Notes: generated by a model not told the origin, from the letters alone. A stretch of 37,915 nt of DNA from Thioalkalivibrio sp. (GCA_011389655.1 JAABTX010000024.1:1-37915), one strand, 5' to 3'. Positions 16,359 through 24,744 are shown, numbered from the stretch's first letter. Translations and numbers: made by a program.

Positions 16359-17033
16359 TCACGTCCGGGCGAGCACGCGAACCAGCGGTTCGGGCAGCAC
16401 AGGCGCGGCTTCGGTCGGGCATTCCAGCAATTCCGCCAGCCGCGTCTCCAGCCTCGCCGCGACCCGTTGCGGGTCGGCCTGCACACCGAGGCATTGCATT
16501 GAGGTAACGGCCAGCCCCGGATAGCCGCAGGCATCGATGCGCTCGAATGCCGCGAGGCCCGGACCCACGTTCAGCGATAGCCCGTGCATGCTGAATCCGT
16601 GCCGCACCCGCAGGCCCAGCGCGGCGATCTTCGCGCCGTCCACGTAGACACCGGGCGCATCCGAGCGGGCCTCGGCCGGAATGCCCAATTCCGCGAGGCT
16701 GTCGATCACGACCTGCTGCAGCAGATCCACCAGAGCGCGTACGCCGAGACGATGGCGGCGCAGATCCAGCAGCGTGTACAGCACGATCTGGCCGGGGCCG
16801 TGAAAGGTCACCTGCCCGCCCCGGTCCACCCGGATCACCGGTATCGCCCCGGGCGCCCGCAGGTGGCCGGGGCGCGCATTGCGGCCGAGGGTGAAGACGG
16901 GCGGGTGCTCCACCCTCCAGAGCTCGTCGGGCGTTGCCTGCGCGCGCTCGTTCAGCTGCAGCTGCATCGCCCGCCATACCGGCACGTACGGCTGCCGGCC
17001 GAGCCGGTAACAGCGCAGCGGCGGGCAGGTCAC
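16359..17033 (-). CDS. lipB: octanoyl-[acyl-carrier-protein]-protein N-octanoyltransferase
   Basis: LipB moves octanoate from acyl carrier protein to lipoyl domains, the step before LipA. Family motifs are VEHPPVFTLGRNA, RGGQVTFHGPGQIVLYTLLDL and GAKIAALGLRVRHGFSMHGLSLNV with the active-site Lys, and the catalytic Cys in DACGYPGL. The GTG at 17033 gives 224 residues beginning close to where other LipB proteins begin. The ATG at 17066 would add 11 residues, the first several encoded by an inverted repeat belonging to the adjacent mobile element. Neither start has a clear ribosome-binding site, so the N-terminus is uncertain. It is the last gene of the cell-wall operon. Confidence 0.93.
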   Translation of the reverse strand: MTCPPLRCYRLGRQPYVPVWRAMQLQLNERAQATPDELWRVEHPPVFTLGRNARPGHLRAPGAIPVIRVDRGGQVTFHGPGQIVLYTLLDLRRHRLGVRALVDLLQQVVIDSLAELGIPAEARSDAPGVYVDGAKIAALGLRVRHGFSMHGLSLNVGPGLAAFERIDACGYPGLAVTSMQCLGVQADPQRVAARLETRLAELLECPTEAAPVLPEPLVRVLART

Positions 17034-17050
17034 GCGGGCCGGAGGGTCAG

Positions 17051-17098
17051 ACCGAACTTTCCGCATGGGCCACTAGTGGGCCATGCGGAAAGTTCGGT
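17051..17098. repeat. 48-bp near-perfect palindrome centred on CTAG
   Basis: Arms 17051-17072 and 17077-17098 pair at 21 of 22 positions around CTAG; the only mismatch is 17069 with 17080. The left arm is a third, solitary copy of the terminal repeat of the neighbouring element, and the right arm is that element's own left end. In the ybeD-lipB transcript it would form a long hairpin containing the lipB ATG at 17066. Confidence 0.92.
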
Positions 17099-17236
17099 GA
17101 CTATGGAGCACAGCCAGAAGGGCCGGAGCAAGGAGGGCAAGTGCAGGAATAGTGGGCCTATTTCAAACTTGCCCAACGCAGCGCCGGCGCTTCTCGCGAA
17201 GCGATCTGGTACTGAACCTTCCGCATGGCCCACTAG
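17073..17236. mobile_element. MITE-like element with terminal inverted repeats and CTAG ends
   Basis: The segment begins CTAGTGGGCCATGCGGAA and ends with its inverse. The 22-base repeats at 17077-17098 and 17211-17232 differ at two positions. CTAG stands at both ends (17073-17076 and 17233-17236) and looks like a 4-base target duplication. The interior has no credible gene but has hairpins at 17135-17174 and 17188-17203. At 164 bases without a transposase it fits a non-autonomous miniature element. CTAG-type duplications are known for IS5-related elements, but assigning a parent family is inference. It separates ybeD from lipB. Confidence 0.75.
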
Positions 17237-17502
17237 AGCACCATCCGGACGCCGGGACAGGCGCCCAGTGCCCGGTACAGGCCATCCAGCTGCTCCTGGC
17301 TGGTTGCGGTCAGGGTGATGGTCACTCCGACGTAGTTGCCGGCCGACGACTCCCGGTGCACCACATCCACCGTGTCGGGTTCCGGCACGTGCCCGGCGAT
17401 GCAGGCCTCCACCGCCTCGAGGAATTCCTCGTGGGCCTCGCCCATCACCTTGACCGGAAAGCGGCAGGGGAAGTCGAGCAGGGTGTCGCGATCATCCGTC
17501 AT
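17233..17502 (-). CDS. ybeD: YbeD family (DUF493) protein
   Basis: This 89-residue DUF493 protein is a small ACT-like fold protein found next to lipB in many gammaproteobacteria; its function is not firmly known. The pattern DFPCRFPVKVMGEA, GNYVGVTITLTATSQEQLDGLYRAL and the ending VRMVL are as in E. coli YbeD. The ATG at 17502 overlaps the TGA of dat (ATGA). Its TAG stop at 17233-17235 is part of the CTAG at the edge of the MITE-like element, yet the protein ends at the normal family position, so the coding sequence was not shortened. Confidence 0.92.
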   Translation of the reverse strand: MTDDRDTLLDFPCRFPVKVMGEAHEEFLEAVEACIAGHVPEPDTVDVVHRESSAGNYVGVTITLTATSQEQLDGLYRALGACPGVRMVL

Positions 17503-18368
17503 CGTACGGCTCCGGCATCTTCGATTCCCAGCGATCGGTCGCGGGCGCAGCGAAAGATCTCGAGCGCACGCCGCCAGACCGGACACGGCCGCCCTCCTCC
17601 AACCGGCCTGCCGTCGAGCGAGGTCACGGGCACCAGTTCCCGGGTCGAACTGGTGACCCAGATCTCGTCGGCCGAGTGCAGGGCCTCTTGCGGCACGGGC
17701 GCCTCGCGGCAGTCCCAGCCCGTATCCCGCAGCGCGTCCAACAGGAATCGACGGGTGATCCCGGGCAGGATCGCGTGTCCGAGGGGTGGCGTGCTGACCG
17801 TGTTGCCGTGCACCACGAAGACATTGCTCGCGGCACCCTCGGTGACCCCCCCGTCGCGCAGCAGGATGGCCTCCACGGCCCCGCTCTCCACGGCCTGCTG
17901 GCGCGCGAGCACATTGGCCAGCAACGCGACCGACTTGATGTCGCAGCGTCCCCAGCGCTGATCCGGCAGCGTGATCGCGGCGATCCCCGCCTCGCCGGGA
18001 TCCGCCCGAGTCTGCGCGATCGGGCTGACCATCGCGAACACGGTCGGAGCCGCGCTCGCGGGAAAGGCGTGATCCCGCGGCGCCGCGCCACGACTGACCT
18101 GCAGGTAGACCGAGCGGTCGCCGCCGGGATTGCGTTGCAGCAGCCCCTCGAGGATCGGTTCCCAGCCCTCGTCCAGCCCGGGTTCCGGCATGCGGATTCC
18201 GCCAAGCGACCGGCGCAGACGCTCGAGGTGCTCATCGAGCAGGAAGAACGCGCCCCGGTAACTCGGAATGACCTCGTAGACCCCGTCAGCGAACAGGAAA
18301 CCGCGGTCCAGCGGCGAGATCGAGGCCTCCTCGGGGGGCAGGAAGGCACCATTGAGGTAAACGATCAC
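17499..18368 (-). CDS. dat: D-amino acid aminotransferase (PLP fold type IV)
   Basis: This 289-residue enzyme interconverts D-amino acids and 2-oxo acids, for example D-alanine and D-glutamate. The opening IVYLNGAFLPPEEASISPLDRGFLFADGVYEV, the PLP lysine K145 (DIKSVALLANVLA) and E177 in LLRDGGVTEG fall at the same residue numbers as in the Bacillus D-amino acid transaminase. A branched-chain aminotransferase or aminodeoxychorismate lyase of the same fold is possible but fits less well. It lies six bases after dacC and overlaps ybeD by four, so it is part of the cell-wall operon, where D-amino acids are made and recycled. Confidence 0.9.
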   Translation of the reverse strand: MIVYLNGAFLPPEEASISPLDRGFLFADGVYEVIPSYRGAFFLLDEHLERLRRSLGGIRMPEPGLDEGWEPILEGLLQRNPGGDRSVYLQVSRGAAPRDHAFPASAAPTVFAMVSPIAQTRADPGEAGIAAITLPDQRWGRCDIKSVALLANVLARQQAVESGAVEAILLRDGGVTEGAASNVFVVHGNTVSTPPLGHAILPGITRRFLLDALRDTGWDCREAPVPQEALHSADEIWVTSSTRELVPVTSLDGRPVGGGRPCPVWRRALEIFRCARDRSLGIEDAGAVR

Positions 18369-18374
18369 GCCGGT

Positions 18375-19613
18375 TCAGAACGGCCAGGCGGAACGCAGGC
18401 CCAGCGCGGCGCTGTCCCAGACCCAGCGGAACATGCCGCCCGACTCCACCGGCGCCAGGGCCACCAGCGGCTTGCGGTCCAGCATCTCGCCACCCAGCGT
18501 CACGATCACCTCGCCCAGCGTCTCACCCGCGTCGATCGGCGCCTGGTGCGGACCCCACAGTTCCATGGTGGCCTCGAGACGCTCGGCCTGCCCCTGTGGC
18601 AGCACCACCCAGAGTGGCTCCGCGAGTCCGGCCTGCACCGAGGTGCTGGCCCCCTTGTACACCCGCGGCTCGTTCAGCACGACGCCCTCCTCGAAGAGCT
18701 TGCGGGACTCGAAGAAGCGCATGCCCCAGTTGATCAGCGCCTGGGACTCGTTGGCACGGATGATGCCGCCGCGCTGGTGGTTCGGGGCGTCGATCCCCAT
18801 CACGACCGCGATCAGGCGGCGATCATTGCGTTTGGCGGAAGACACGAGATTGTATCCCGCGCCCGAGGTCCAGCCGGTCTTCAGGCCATCGAAGCTCTCG
18901 TCGCGCCACAGCAGCAGATTCCGGTTGGACTGCTCGATGTCGTTGTAGCGGAACGACCGTTCGCTGTAGTAGCCGTAGAGCTCGGGGAAGTCCCGGATCA
19001 GTGCCCGGGCCAGACGGGCCATGTCGGCGGGGGTCGTATACTGCGCCTCGTCACTGGGCAGACCATGCGGATTCGTGAAGTAGGATCGGTGCATGCCCAG
19101 GGCCCGGGCCTGGGCGTTCATCAGGTCCACGAAGGCCCCTTCCGAGCCGGCCACCAGTTCCGCCAGGGCGGTGGAGGCATCATTCCCGGATTGCACGATC
19201 ATCCCGCGCAGCAGGTCCTCGACCGGCACCTGGTCCCCCACCTCGATGAACATCCGCGAGGCACCTTCCTTGCCGGTGCGCCAGGCGCGCTCGCTGACGG
19301 TCACCAGGTCATCGAGGCCGATCTTGCCCGCCTTGATCTCGCCGAAGACCACGTAGGCCGTCATCAGCTTGGTCAGGCTGGCCGGCTCGCGCTCGAGGTC
19401 GGGATCCAGCGCCGCGACCGGCAGGCCGGAATCGAAGTCCAGGAGGATGTAGCTCTTGGCGGTGATATCGGACGGCGGGCGCGGGGTCACGGCCAGCGCC
19501 GCGGCACCGTTGGCACCCGCGGTGCCTGGCGTGGGCAGCGTCTGGGCCATCGCCGCCAGCGAGACAAGCGCCAGCAGCAGCGGGCCGGCGAAGCGCAGAA
19601 CGGATTTCATCAT
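18375..19613 (-). CDS. dacC: D-alanyl-D-alanine carboxypeptidase (PBP5/6 type)
   Basis: This 412-residue low-molecular-weight penicillin-binding protein removes the terminal D-alanine from peptidoglycan stem peptides in the periplasm. A signal peptide (MMKSVLRFAGPLLLALVSLAAMAQ) is followed by the active-site SLTK at residues 79-82, SGN in IVQSGNDAST, and KTG in FDGLKTGWTSGAGYN. A PBP5-type C-terminal beta domain and an amphipathic tail ending SAALGLRSAWPF should attach it to the membrane. Two adjacent ATG codons (19613 and 19610) are possible starts; the longer frame to 19676 is not credible. The gap of 188 bases to rlpA is the largest inside the operon and might hold a promoter I cannot identify. 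dacA is an equally valid name. Confidence 0.95.
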   Translation of the reverse strand: MMKSVLRFAGPLLLALVSLAAMAQTLPTPGTAGANGAAALAVTPRPPSDITAKSYILLDFDSGLPVAALDPDLEREPASLTKLMTAYVVFGEIKAGKIGLDDLVTVSERAWRTGKEGASRMFIEVGDQVPVEDLLRGMIVQSGNDASTALAELVAGSEGAFVDLMNAQARALGMHRSYFTNPHGLPSDEAQYTTPADMARLARALIRDFPELYGYYSERSFRYNDIEQSNRNLLLWRDESFDGLKTGWTSGAGYNLVSSAKRNDRRLIAVVMGIDAPNHQRGGIIRANESQALINWGMRFFESRKLFEEGVVLNEPRVYKGASTSVQAGLAEPLWVVLPQGQAERLEATMELWGPHQAPIDAGETLGEVIVTLGGEMLDRKPLVALAPVESGGMFRWVWDSAALGLRSAWPF

Positions 19614-19801
19614 TGGACACTCAACCTGAAGATCGAAGCGGTGAACGGATTGCCGGGATCGCGACTGGCGCGCCACGAAGCGGAGGCCGCGTGACGGGTC
19701 CCGGCGCCGGCCATTCTATCCCGAGCGCGCGGTCTCTGCCCGGTTCGGGCGGGATCGGCGCATCACGCCGTTCGTGCCGGTGGACCCGGGCCGCCGCGGT
19801 C

Positions 19802-20671
19802 TCACCTCGCCTCATCGACCACGACGCGGTAATCCTGCAGCGCGGCCTGGTGCAGACGCTCGGCGACCTCCTGAACCGCCGATGCATCCGCCAGGGGCCC
19901 GATGCGCACGCGGTGCAGCGGTGCATCCGGGTTACCGGCGACGGTGGTGACGCGCACATCGTCAAAGCCGAGGGCGCGCAGGTCGTTCCCGATCCTTTCC
20001 GCAGCGTCGCGGTCGGCAAACGCACCCACCTGCACATAGCTGGCCGAAATCGTCTCGCCGTTGCCCGGCTCGCTCCCGGCCGGCTGCGCAGGGGGCTCGA
20101 CCTGGGCGACGCGCACCGGCTCCGGAGCCAGGTCGGAAGGCCCCACCGCTCGGATCCGCACCGGCGCCACTCCCTCCTCGATGATCCCCAGGCGATGCGC
20201 GGCCGTGTAGGAGAGATCGATGATCCGTCCGCCGACGAACGGACCGCGATCGTTCACGCGCACGATCACGCGCCTGTCGTTGTCCAGGTTCGTCACCTCA
20301 ACGAAGCTCGGTAGCGGCAGCTGGCGGTGCGCCGCGGTCATCGCGAACATGTCATAGGGTTCGCCACTGGAGGTCCGGCGGCCGTGGAACTTGGTCCCGT
20401 ACCAGGACGCGAGTCCCCGCTCCTCGAAACCCGCACTGGAGTCGAGTGTCCGGTAGCGGCGCCCGAAGACCTCGTATTCCGGCGGATTCCCGTAACGGCT
20501 GCGCGGCTCGGCGCGCGGCACCGCGTCCGGTATCGCGGCCAGATCGACGGGCACTGCCGCGGGGTGGCCATCGGCCACGCGCCGGTCGGGGCTGCTTCCG
20601 CAGCCGGCGAGCATCAGGACCAGAAGACCGCCGGCCGTGAGCGGTATCAGCGCGCCGCTCGCGCGGATCAT
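19802..20671 (-). CDS. rlpA: RlpA septal/lateral lytic transglycosylase lipoprotein
   Basis: RlpA (289 aa) is an outer-membrane lipoprotein that cuts denuded glycan strands. The lipobox LAGC puts the modified Cys at residue 24. The double-psi beta-barrel domain (about residues 83-178) shows ASWYGTKFHGRRTSSGE, MTAAHR, PLPSFVEVTNL and NDRGPFVGGRIIDLS. A C-terminal SPOR domain (about residues 210-287, ASYVQVGAFADRDAAERI) targets it to septal peptidoglycan. The ATG overlaps the mltB stop as ATGA. The order mltB-rlpA-dac is as in Pseudomonas. Confidence 0.96.
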   Translation of the reverse strand: MIRASGALIPLTAGGLLVLMLAGCGSSPDRRVADGHPAAVPVDLAAIPDAVPRAEPRSRYGNPPEYEVFGRRYRTLDSSAGFEERGLASWYGTKFHGRRTSSGEPYDMFAMTAAHRQLPLPSFVEVTNLDNDRRVIVRVNDRGPFVGGRIIDLSYTAAHRLGIIEEGVAPVRIRAVGPSDLAPEPVRVAQVEPPAQPAGSEPGNGETISASYVQVGAFADRDAAERIGNDLRALGFDDVRVTTVAGNPDAPLHRVRIGPLADASAVQEVAERLHQAALQDYRVVVDEAR

Positions 20672-21705
20672 GGGCGCAGCGCCTCCGTCAACTGGTGCAC
20701 CACCATCGCGTACAGAGGGCTACGGTTGTACCGCGTGATCACGTAGAAATTCGGGTAGCCGAGATAGAACTCGTGTCCATCCCGCCCCTCCAGCCGGATC
20801 AGCGAGAAGCGGCCGTCCGCGGGCACGGTCTCGACGGGGCGGACCCCGCGGGCCGCGAGTTCCTCCAGCGAGAACCGTGCCTGGTACCCCCCGCCGAGCA
20901 GGGCCTCGTGGGCATCGCCCTCGGCACGGGCCCGGGCCACTACCGGCTTGCCGGGCTCCCAGTCGTGTTCGCGGAAGTAGTTCGCGACACTGCCGATCGC
21001 ATCCGGCCAGGAGTTGATCAAGTCGCGACGGCCGTCGCCGTCGAAATCCACCGCATAGGCCCGGTAGCTCGACGAGATGAACTGTCCCCGTCCCATCGCG
21101 CCGGCGTAGGAGCCGCGTGTCTCCTGCAGGTCCAGGGACTCTTCCCGAGCCAGCTCCAGAAAGTGGCCCAGCTCGCTGCGGAAGAAGGTCTGTCGTGGCG
21201 GATAATCGAAGCCCAGGGTCACCAGAGCGTCGAGGACCCGGAAGCCACCGAGGTTGCGGCCGTAGTTCGTCTCGACGCCGATGATCGCCGCAATCAGCGC
21301 AGGATCGACGCCATAGCTCTCCTCGGCCCGCTTCAGCCAGTCCGCCTGCTCGCGCATGAAGGTCCGGCCGCGCTCGATCCGGAGATCGTTCACGAAGATG
21401 GGTCGATAGTCCTTCCAGGGTCGCGCCTCCGCGGGGCGCGAGATCAGGTCGAGGATGCGCTGTTGCGGCTCGACCCCGGCAAACAGCTGTTCCAGCGCGG
21501 CGCGCTCCATCCCCGACTCGACTTGTTCGTCGATGAAGGCCATGACCTCGGCGCGTTCGAGGTACGGAGGATCCCCGGCCCGGAACTCGGACTGCGAGAC
21601 GGCAACGCCGGGCAGCGAACAGGCAGCGAGCAGCGATACGAACAGGCCCGAGATGCCGGCATGGGCCAGCAGACGGCCCGCCCGGGGCGGCGAGATTAGG
21701 GTCAT
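20668..21705 (-). CDS. mltB: membrane-bound lytic murein transglycosylase B
   Basis: MltB (345 aa) cleaves the glycan backbone of peptidoglycan from the outer membrane side. The lipobox LAAC has its Cys at residue 29. The catalytic Glu is E145 in IIGVETNYGRNLG, followed by the GSYAGAMGRGQFISSSY and YAVDFDGDGRRDL signatures of family 3 lytic transglycosylases. It overlaps rodA by four bases upstream (ATGA at 21702-21705) and rlpA downstream, so it is translated as part of the elongation-machinery operon. The length is close to the family norm. Confidence 0.96.
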   Translation of the reverse strand: MTLISPPRAGRLLAHAGISGLFVSLLAACSLPGVAVSQSEFRAGDPPYLERAEVMAFIDEQVESGMERAALEQLFAGVEPQQRILDLISRPAEARPWKDYRPIFVNDLRIERGRTFMREQADWLKRAEESYGVDPALIAAIIGVETNYGRNLGGFRVLDALVTLGFDYPPRQTFFRSELGHFLELAREESLDLQETRGSYAGAMGRGQFISSSYRAYAVDFDGDGRRDLINSWPDAIGSVANYFREHDWEPGKPVVARARAEGDAHEALLGGGYQARFSLEELAARGVRPVETVPADGRFSLIRLEGRDGHEFYLGYPNFYVITRYNRSPLYAMVVHQLTEALRP

Positions 21706-22820
21706 CGATTCACCAGTCGCTGTCGGGAATGAACGGCCATCAGAATACCGAAGCCCACCATGAGCGTCACCAGAGAGGTGCCGCCGTAGCTGATCAGCGG
21801 GAGCGGGATGCCCACCACCGGCAGCAGACCCGTCACCATGCCCATGTTGACGACCACGTACACCGCAAAGGTCAGGCTGATGGCGCCGGCGATCAGCCGG
21901 CAGAAGCGCTCCTGGGCCATCGCCGCGATCCACAGCCCGCGGCCCACGATCAGGAAGTACAGGGCCATCAGGAGCACCACGCCGAGGAACCCGAACTCCT
22001 CGGCGTAGACCGCGAACACGAAGTCGGTGGAGCGTTCCGGCAGGAACTGCAGCTGCGACTGGGTGCCGTTCAGCCACCCCTTTCCATAGAGGCCGCCCGA
22101 ACCGATCGCGATCTTCGACTGGATGATGTGGTAGCCGGCGCCGAGCGGATCCGATTCCGGGTTCAGCAGGGTCAGTATCCGCTGCCGCTGGTAATCGTGC
22201 ATCTGCGTCCACAGCAGCGGAATCACCGCCGCGATCGCGAGCCCCAGACCGAGGAACCAGCGCCAGTGGAGACCGGCCAGGAAGATCACCAGCAGGCCCG
22301 CCACACCGACCAGCAACGCGGTACCCAGATCCGGCTGACGCATGATCAGCAGCACCGGCACCAGGATCAGCACAGCCACCACCAGCAGGTCCACGAATCG
22401 CGGCGGAGCATTGCGCAGCGACAGATACCACGCCACCATCAGCGGCATTGCCAGCTTCATGATCTCCGAGGGCTGGAACCGGATCACGCCGAGATCGAGC
22501 CAGCGCCGGGCCCCCTTGCCGACGTCACCGAACAGCACCACCGCAAACAGCAGCCCCAGGCCCGCGAGGAACAGCCACGGAGATAGCGCGCGCAGGGTAC
22601 TGATCGGGACCCTTGCCATCACGAGCAGCGCCAGCACACCCAGCGCAATGCGACCGATCTGACGCTGCAGCGCCTCCACGCTCTCGCCAGAGGCGCTGAA
22701 CAGGACCGCAAGGCCGAGCATCAGCAGCACCGTGATCAGCACCAGCAGCGTGCCGTCCAGACGCAGGCTGCGCAACAGCCACTGGGAGGTGGTCAGCTCA
22801 CGCCCGGTGACGCTGATCAT
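21702..22820 (-). CDS. rodA: rod shape-determining protein RodA (SEDS glycosyltransferase)
   Basis: RodA (372 aa) is the SEDS-family peptidoglycan polymerase of the elongasome, working with PBP2. About ten membrane helices are visible. Hallmarks are FQPSEIMKLAMPLMVAWYL, QPDLGTALL, the extracellular loop with GAGYHIIQSKIAIGSGGLYGKG and FLPERSTDFVFAVYAEEFG, and PLPLISYGGTSL near the end. The ATG at 22820 overlaps the mrdA stop (ATGA) and is preceded by GAGAAGG. Longer forms of the frame lie inside mrdA and are not real. Together with mrdA it forms the conserved pair that drives lateral wall growth. Confidence 0.97.
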   Translation of the reverse strand: MISVTGRELTTSQWLLRSLRLDGTLLVLITVLLMLGLAVLFSASGESVEALQRQIGRIALGVLALLVMARVPISTLRALSPWLFLAGLGLLFAVVLFGDVGKGARRWLDLGVIRFQPSEIMKLAMPLMVAWYLSLRNAPPRFVDLLVVAVLILVPVLLIMRQPDLGTALLVGVAGLLVIFLAGLHWRWFLGLGLAIAAVIPLLWTQMHDYQRQRILTLLNPESDPLGAGYHIIQSKIAIGSGGLYGKGWLNGTQSQLQFLPERSTDFVFAVYAEEFGFLGVVLLMALYFLIVGRGLWIAAMAQERFCRLIAGAISLTFAVYVVVNMGMVTGLLPVVGIPLPLISYGGTSLVTLMVGFGILMAVHSRQRLVNR

Positions 22821-24703
22821 GATCCTTCTCCCGCGGCCGCGACCTGGCCCCGGGACGACAGATAGAAGTCGATCACCTCGCGTGCGATCGGCGCCGCGAC
22901 ACGACCGCCGCTGCCCCCGTGCTCGACCAGCACGGCCACCGCGATCTCCGGAAGATCCGCCGGCGCATAGGCAAGGAACAGGGCATGATCCCAGAGCAGG
23001 CGATTCAGTTCCTCCTCCTCGTATTCCTGGTCCGGCGCGAGGCTGAAGACCTGGGCGGTACCGGTCTTGCCGGCGATGCGATATCCCGTGGGCGGGTCGC
23101 TGCCAATGCTGCCCCAAGCCGTTCCGTGGCGTGCGTGCACCGACTCGATCATCGCCTCGTGGATCGCGTCCCAGTGGGCGTCCCTCGCGATCACCGGAGC
23201 CAGGTGTCGGACGGGCTGGGTCACCGTCTCACCGCTGCTTCCGTCGCGGATCGCCCGAAGCAGCCGCGGCTGCACGCGCTGCCCCCGGTTTGCCAGCGTG
23301 CTGGCGACATCCGCGAGCTGCAGGGGCGTCGCCAGCAGGTAACCCTGCCCGATCGCGGTGATCACGGTCTCGCCCGGAAACCAGGGCAGATTCTGCACCG
23401 ACCGCTTCCACTCCCGGCTCGGCAGAATGCCCGGACGTTCGCCGGTGGCGTCGATGCCGACGCGGCTGCCGATACCGAAGGCACCGAGCATCGGTGCCAT
23501 GCGGTCGATCCCCAGCTTGTGCCCGAGGTCGTAGAAATACACGTCCGCGGACACCGCGATCGCCCGCGACAGGTCCACCCAGCCGTGGCCACCGCGCTTC
23601 CAGTCCCGGTAGCGCCGCCCGTGACCGGGCAGCTGGAAGTATCCGGTGGCAAACATCCTGCGCTCGGCCGTGGTCACTTCCTCTTCCAGACCCGCAAGGC
23701 CCACGAGGGGCTTCAGCGTCGAACCCGGCGGGTACTGTCCGCTGAGGGCGCGGTTGAACAGCGGCTTGTGCGGGTCTGACTGCAGTGCGTCGAAGGCCTG
23801 ATGAGAGATTCCGTTCACGAAGGGATTCGGATCGAAGCCGGGTTTGCTGACCAGCGCCAGCACTTCGCCGGTGGCCGGGTCGAGCATCACCACCGCCCCG
23901 TCGTGTGGTGCCAGGGCGTCACGGGCCGCGCGCTGCAGTTCCACGTCAATGCTCAGGGTCAGGTCCTGCCCCGGCACCGGCGGCACAGCGGAGAGTTCGC
24001 GGATCACGCGTCCCTCGGCGTTGACCTCCACCTGCTTGTGGCCGGTGTTGCCGTGCAGGATGTTCTCGTAATAGCGTTCGACGCCGGTCTTGCCCGTGTG
24101 CGAGGTGCCGGCGTAATTGCGCGCATCCAGGCGCTGCAGGTCCCGCTCGTTGATGCGGCCGACGTAGCCGACCACGTGGGCGAAATCCTCTCCCAGGGGG
24201 TAGTGACGAACCGGTCGCGCCTGGATCTCCACACCGGGCAGCTCGGGCCGCGCCACCGCGATCCTCGCCACCGCCTCGTCGTCCAGATTCGCCTTCAGCA
24301 GCACCGGCTGGAAGGGCCGTCGCTGCCCCACTGACCCCCGGAAGCGTTCGATCTCCAGCGGCGACAGCTCGACCAGCGCGGACAGACGCCCCAGCAGCTC
24401 GTCGAGGTCGCCGGCCTGCTCCACGGTGACCTCCAGCTGGTAGGCCGGCCGGTTCTCCGCCAGCAGCACGCCATTGCGATCGAAGATCAGGCCGCGTGTC
24501 GGCGGAACCGGCTCGATGCGCAGGCGGTTGTTCTCGGACAGGGTGGTGAAATGCTCGTGCGCACCGACCTGCAGGGTGAACAGACGCACCCCGAGCGCCA
24601 TCAGCAGCAGTGACAGGATCAACAGCGAGACGAGGACGCGGACAGAGAAAAGCCGCTGATCCCGCCCTTCCTCGTCGTAGGAATCCTGACGGTCAATCAA
24701 CAT
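22817..24703 (-). CDS. mrdA: penicillin-binding protein 2 (peptidoglycan transpeptidase)
   Basis: PBP2 (628 aa) cross-links peptidoglycan during cell elongation as the partner of RodA. It has a cytoplasmic tail, one membrane helix at about residues 21-44, a pedestal domain, and a transpeptidase domain with the SXXK motif at 328-331 (PPGSTLKP), the SXD variant at 385-387 (SADVYFY) typical of PBP2, and KTGT at 546-549. The start at 24703 has only a distant GGAG. ppa lies 80 bases upstream on the same strand, so co-transcription is possible. Confidence 0.97.
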   Translation of the reverse strand: MLIDRQDSYDEEGRDQRLFSVRVLVSLLILSLLLMALGVRLFTLQVGAHEHFTTLSENNRLRIEPVPPTRGLIFDRNGVLLAENRPAYQLEVTVEQAGDLDELLGRLSALVELSPLEIERFRGSVGQRRPFQPVLLKANLDDEAVARIAVARPELPGVEIQARPVRHYPLGEDFAHVVGYVGRINERDLQRLDARNYAGTSHTGKTGVERYYENILHGNTGHKQVEVNAEGRVIRELSAVPPVPGQDLTLSIDVELQRAARDALAPHDGAVVMLDPATGEVLALVSKPGFDPNPFVNGISHQAFDALQSDPHKPLFNRALSGQYPPGSTLKPLVGLAGLEEEVTTAERRMFATGYFQLPGHGRRYRDWKRGGHGWVDLSRAIAVSADVYFYDLGHKLGIDRMAPMLGAFGIGSRVGIDATGERPGILPSREWKRSVQNLPWFPGETVITAIGQGYLLATPLQLADVASTLANRGQRVQPRLLRAIRDGSSGETVTQPVRHLAPVIARDAHWDAIHEAMIESVHARHGTAWGSIGSDPPTGYRIAGKTGTAQVFSLAPDQEYEEEELNRLLWDHALFLAYAPADLPEIAVAVLVEHGGSGGRVAAPIAREVIDFYLSSRGQVAAAGEGS

Positions 24704-24744
24704 GGGCTAGTGCATTCGCTCCGTCATCACGGGCGCGGATCGGC

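Noticed and set aside
17030-17233. 67-codon minus-strand frame through the MITE-like element
   Set aside because: It consists of terminal repeats and hairpins and includes the repeat-derived peptide; frames of this kind are by-products of the palindromic DNA.
17676-19694. 672-codon open frame antisense to dat and dacC
   Set aside because: Both opposite genes have full catalytic motifs; the antisense frame is open only because of GC-rich third positions.
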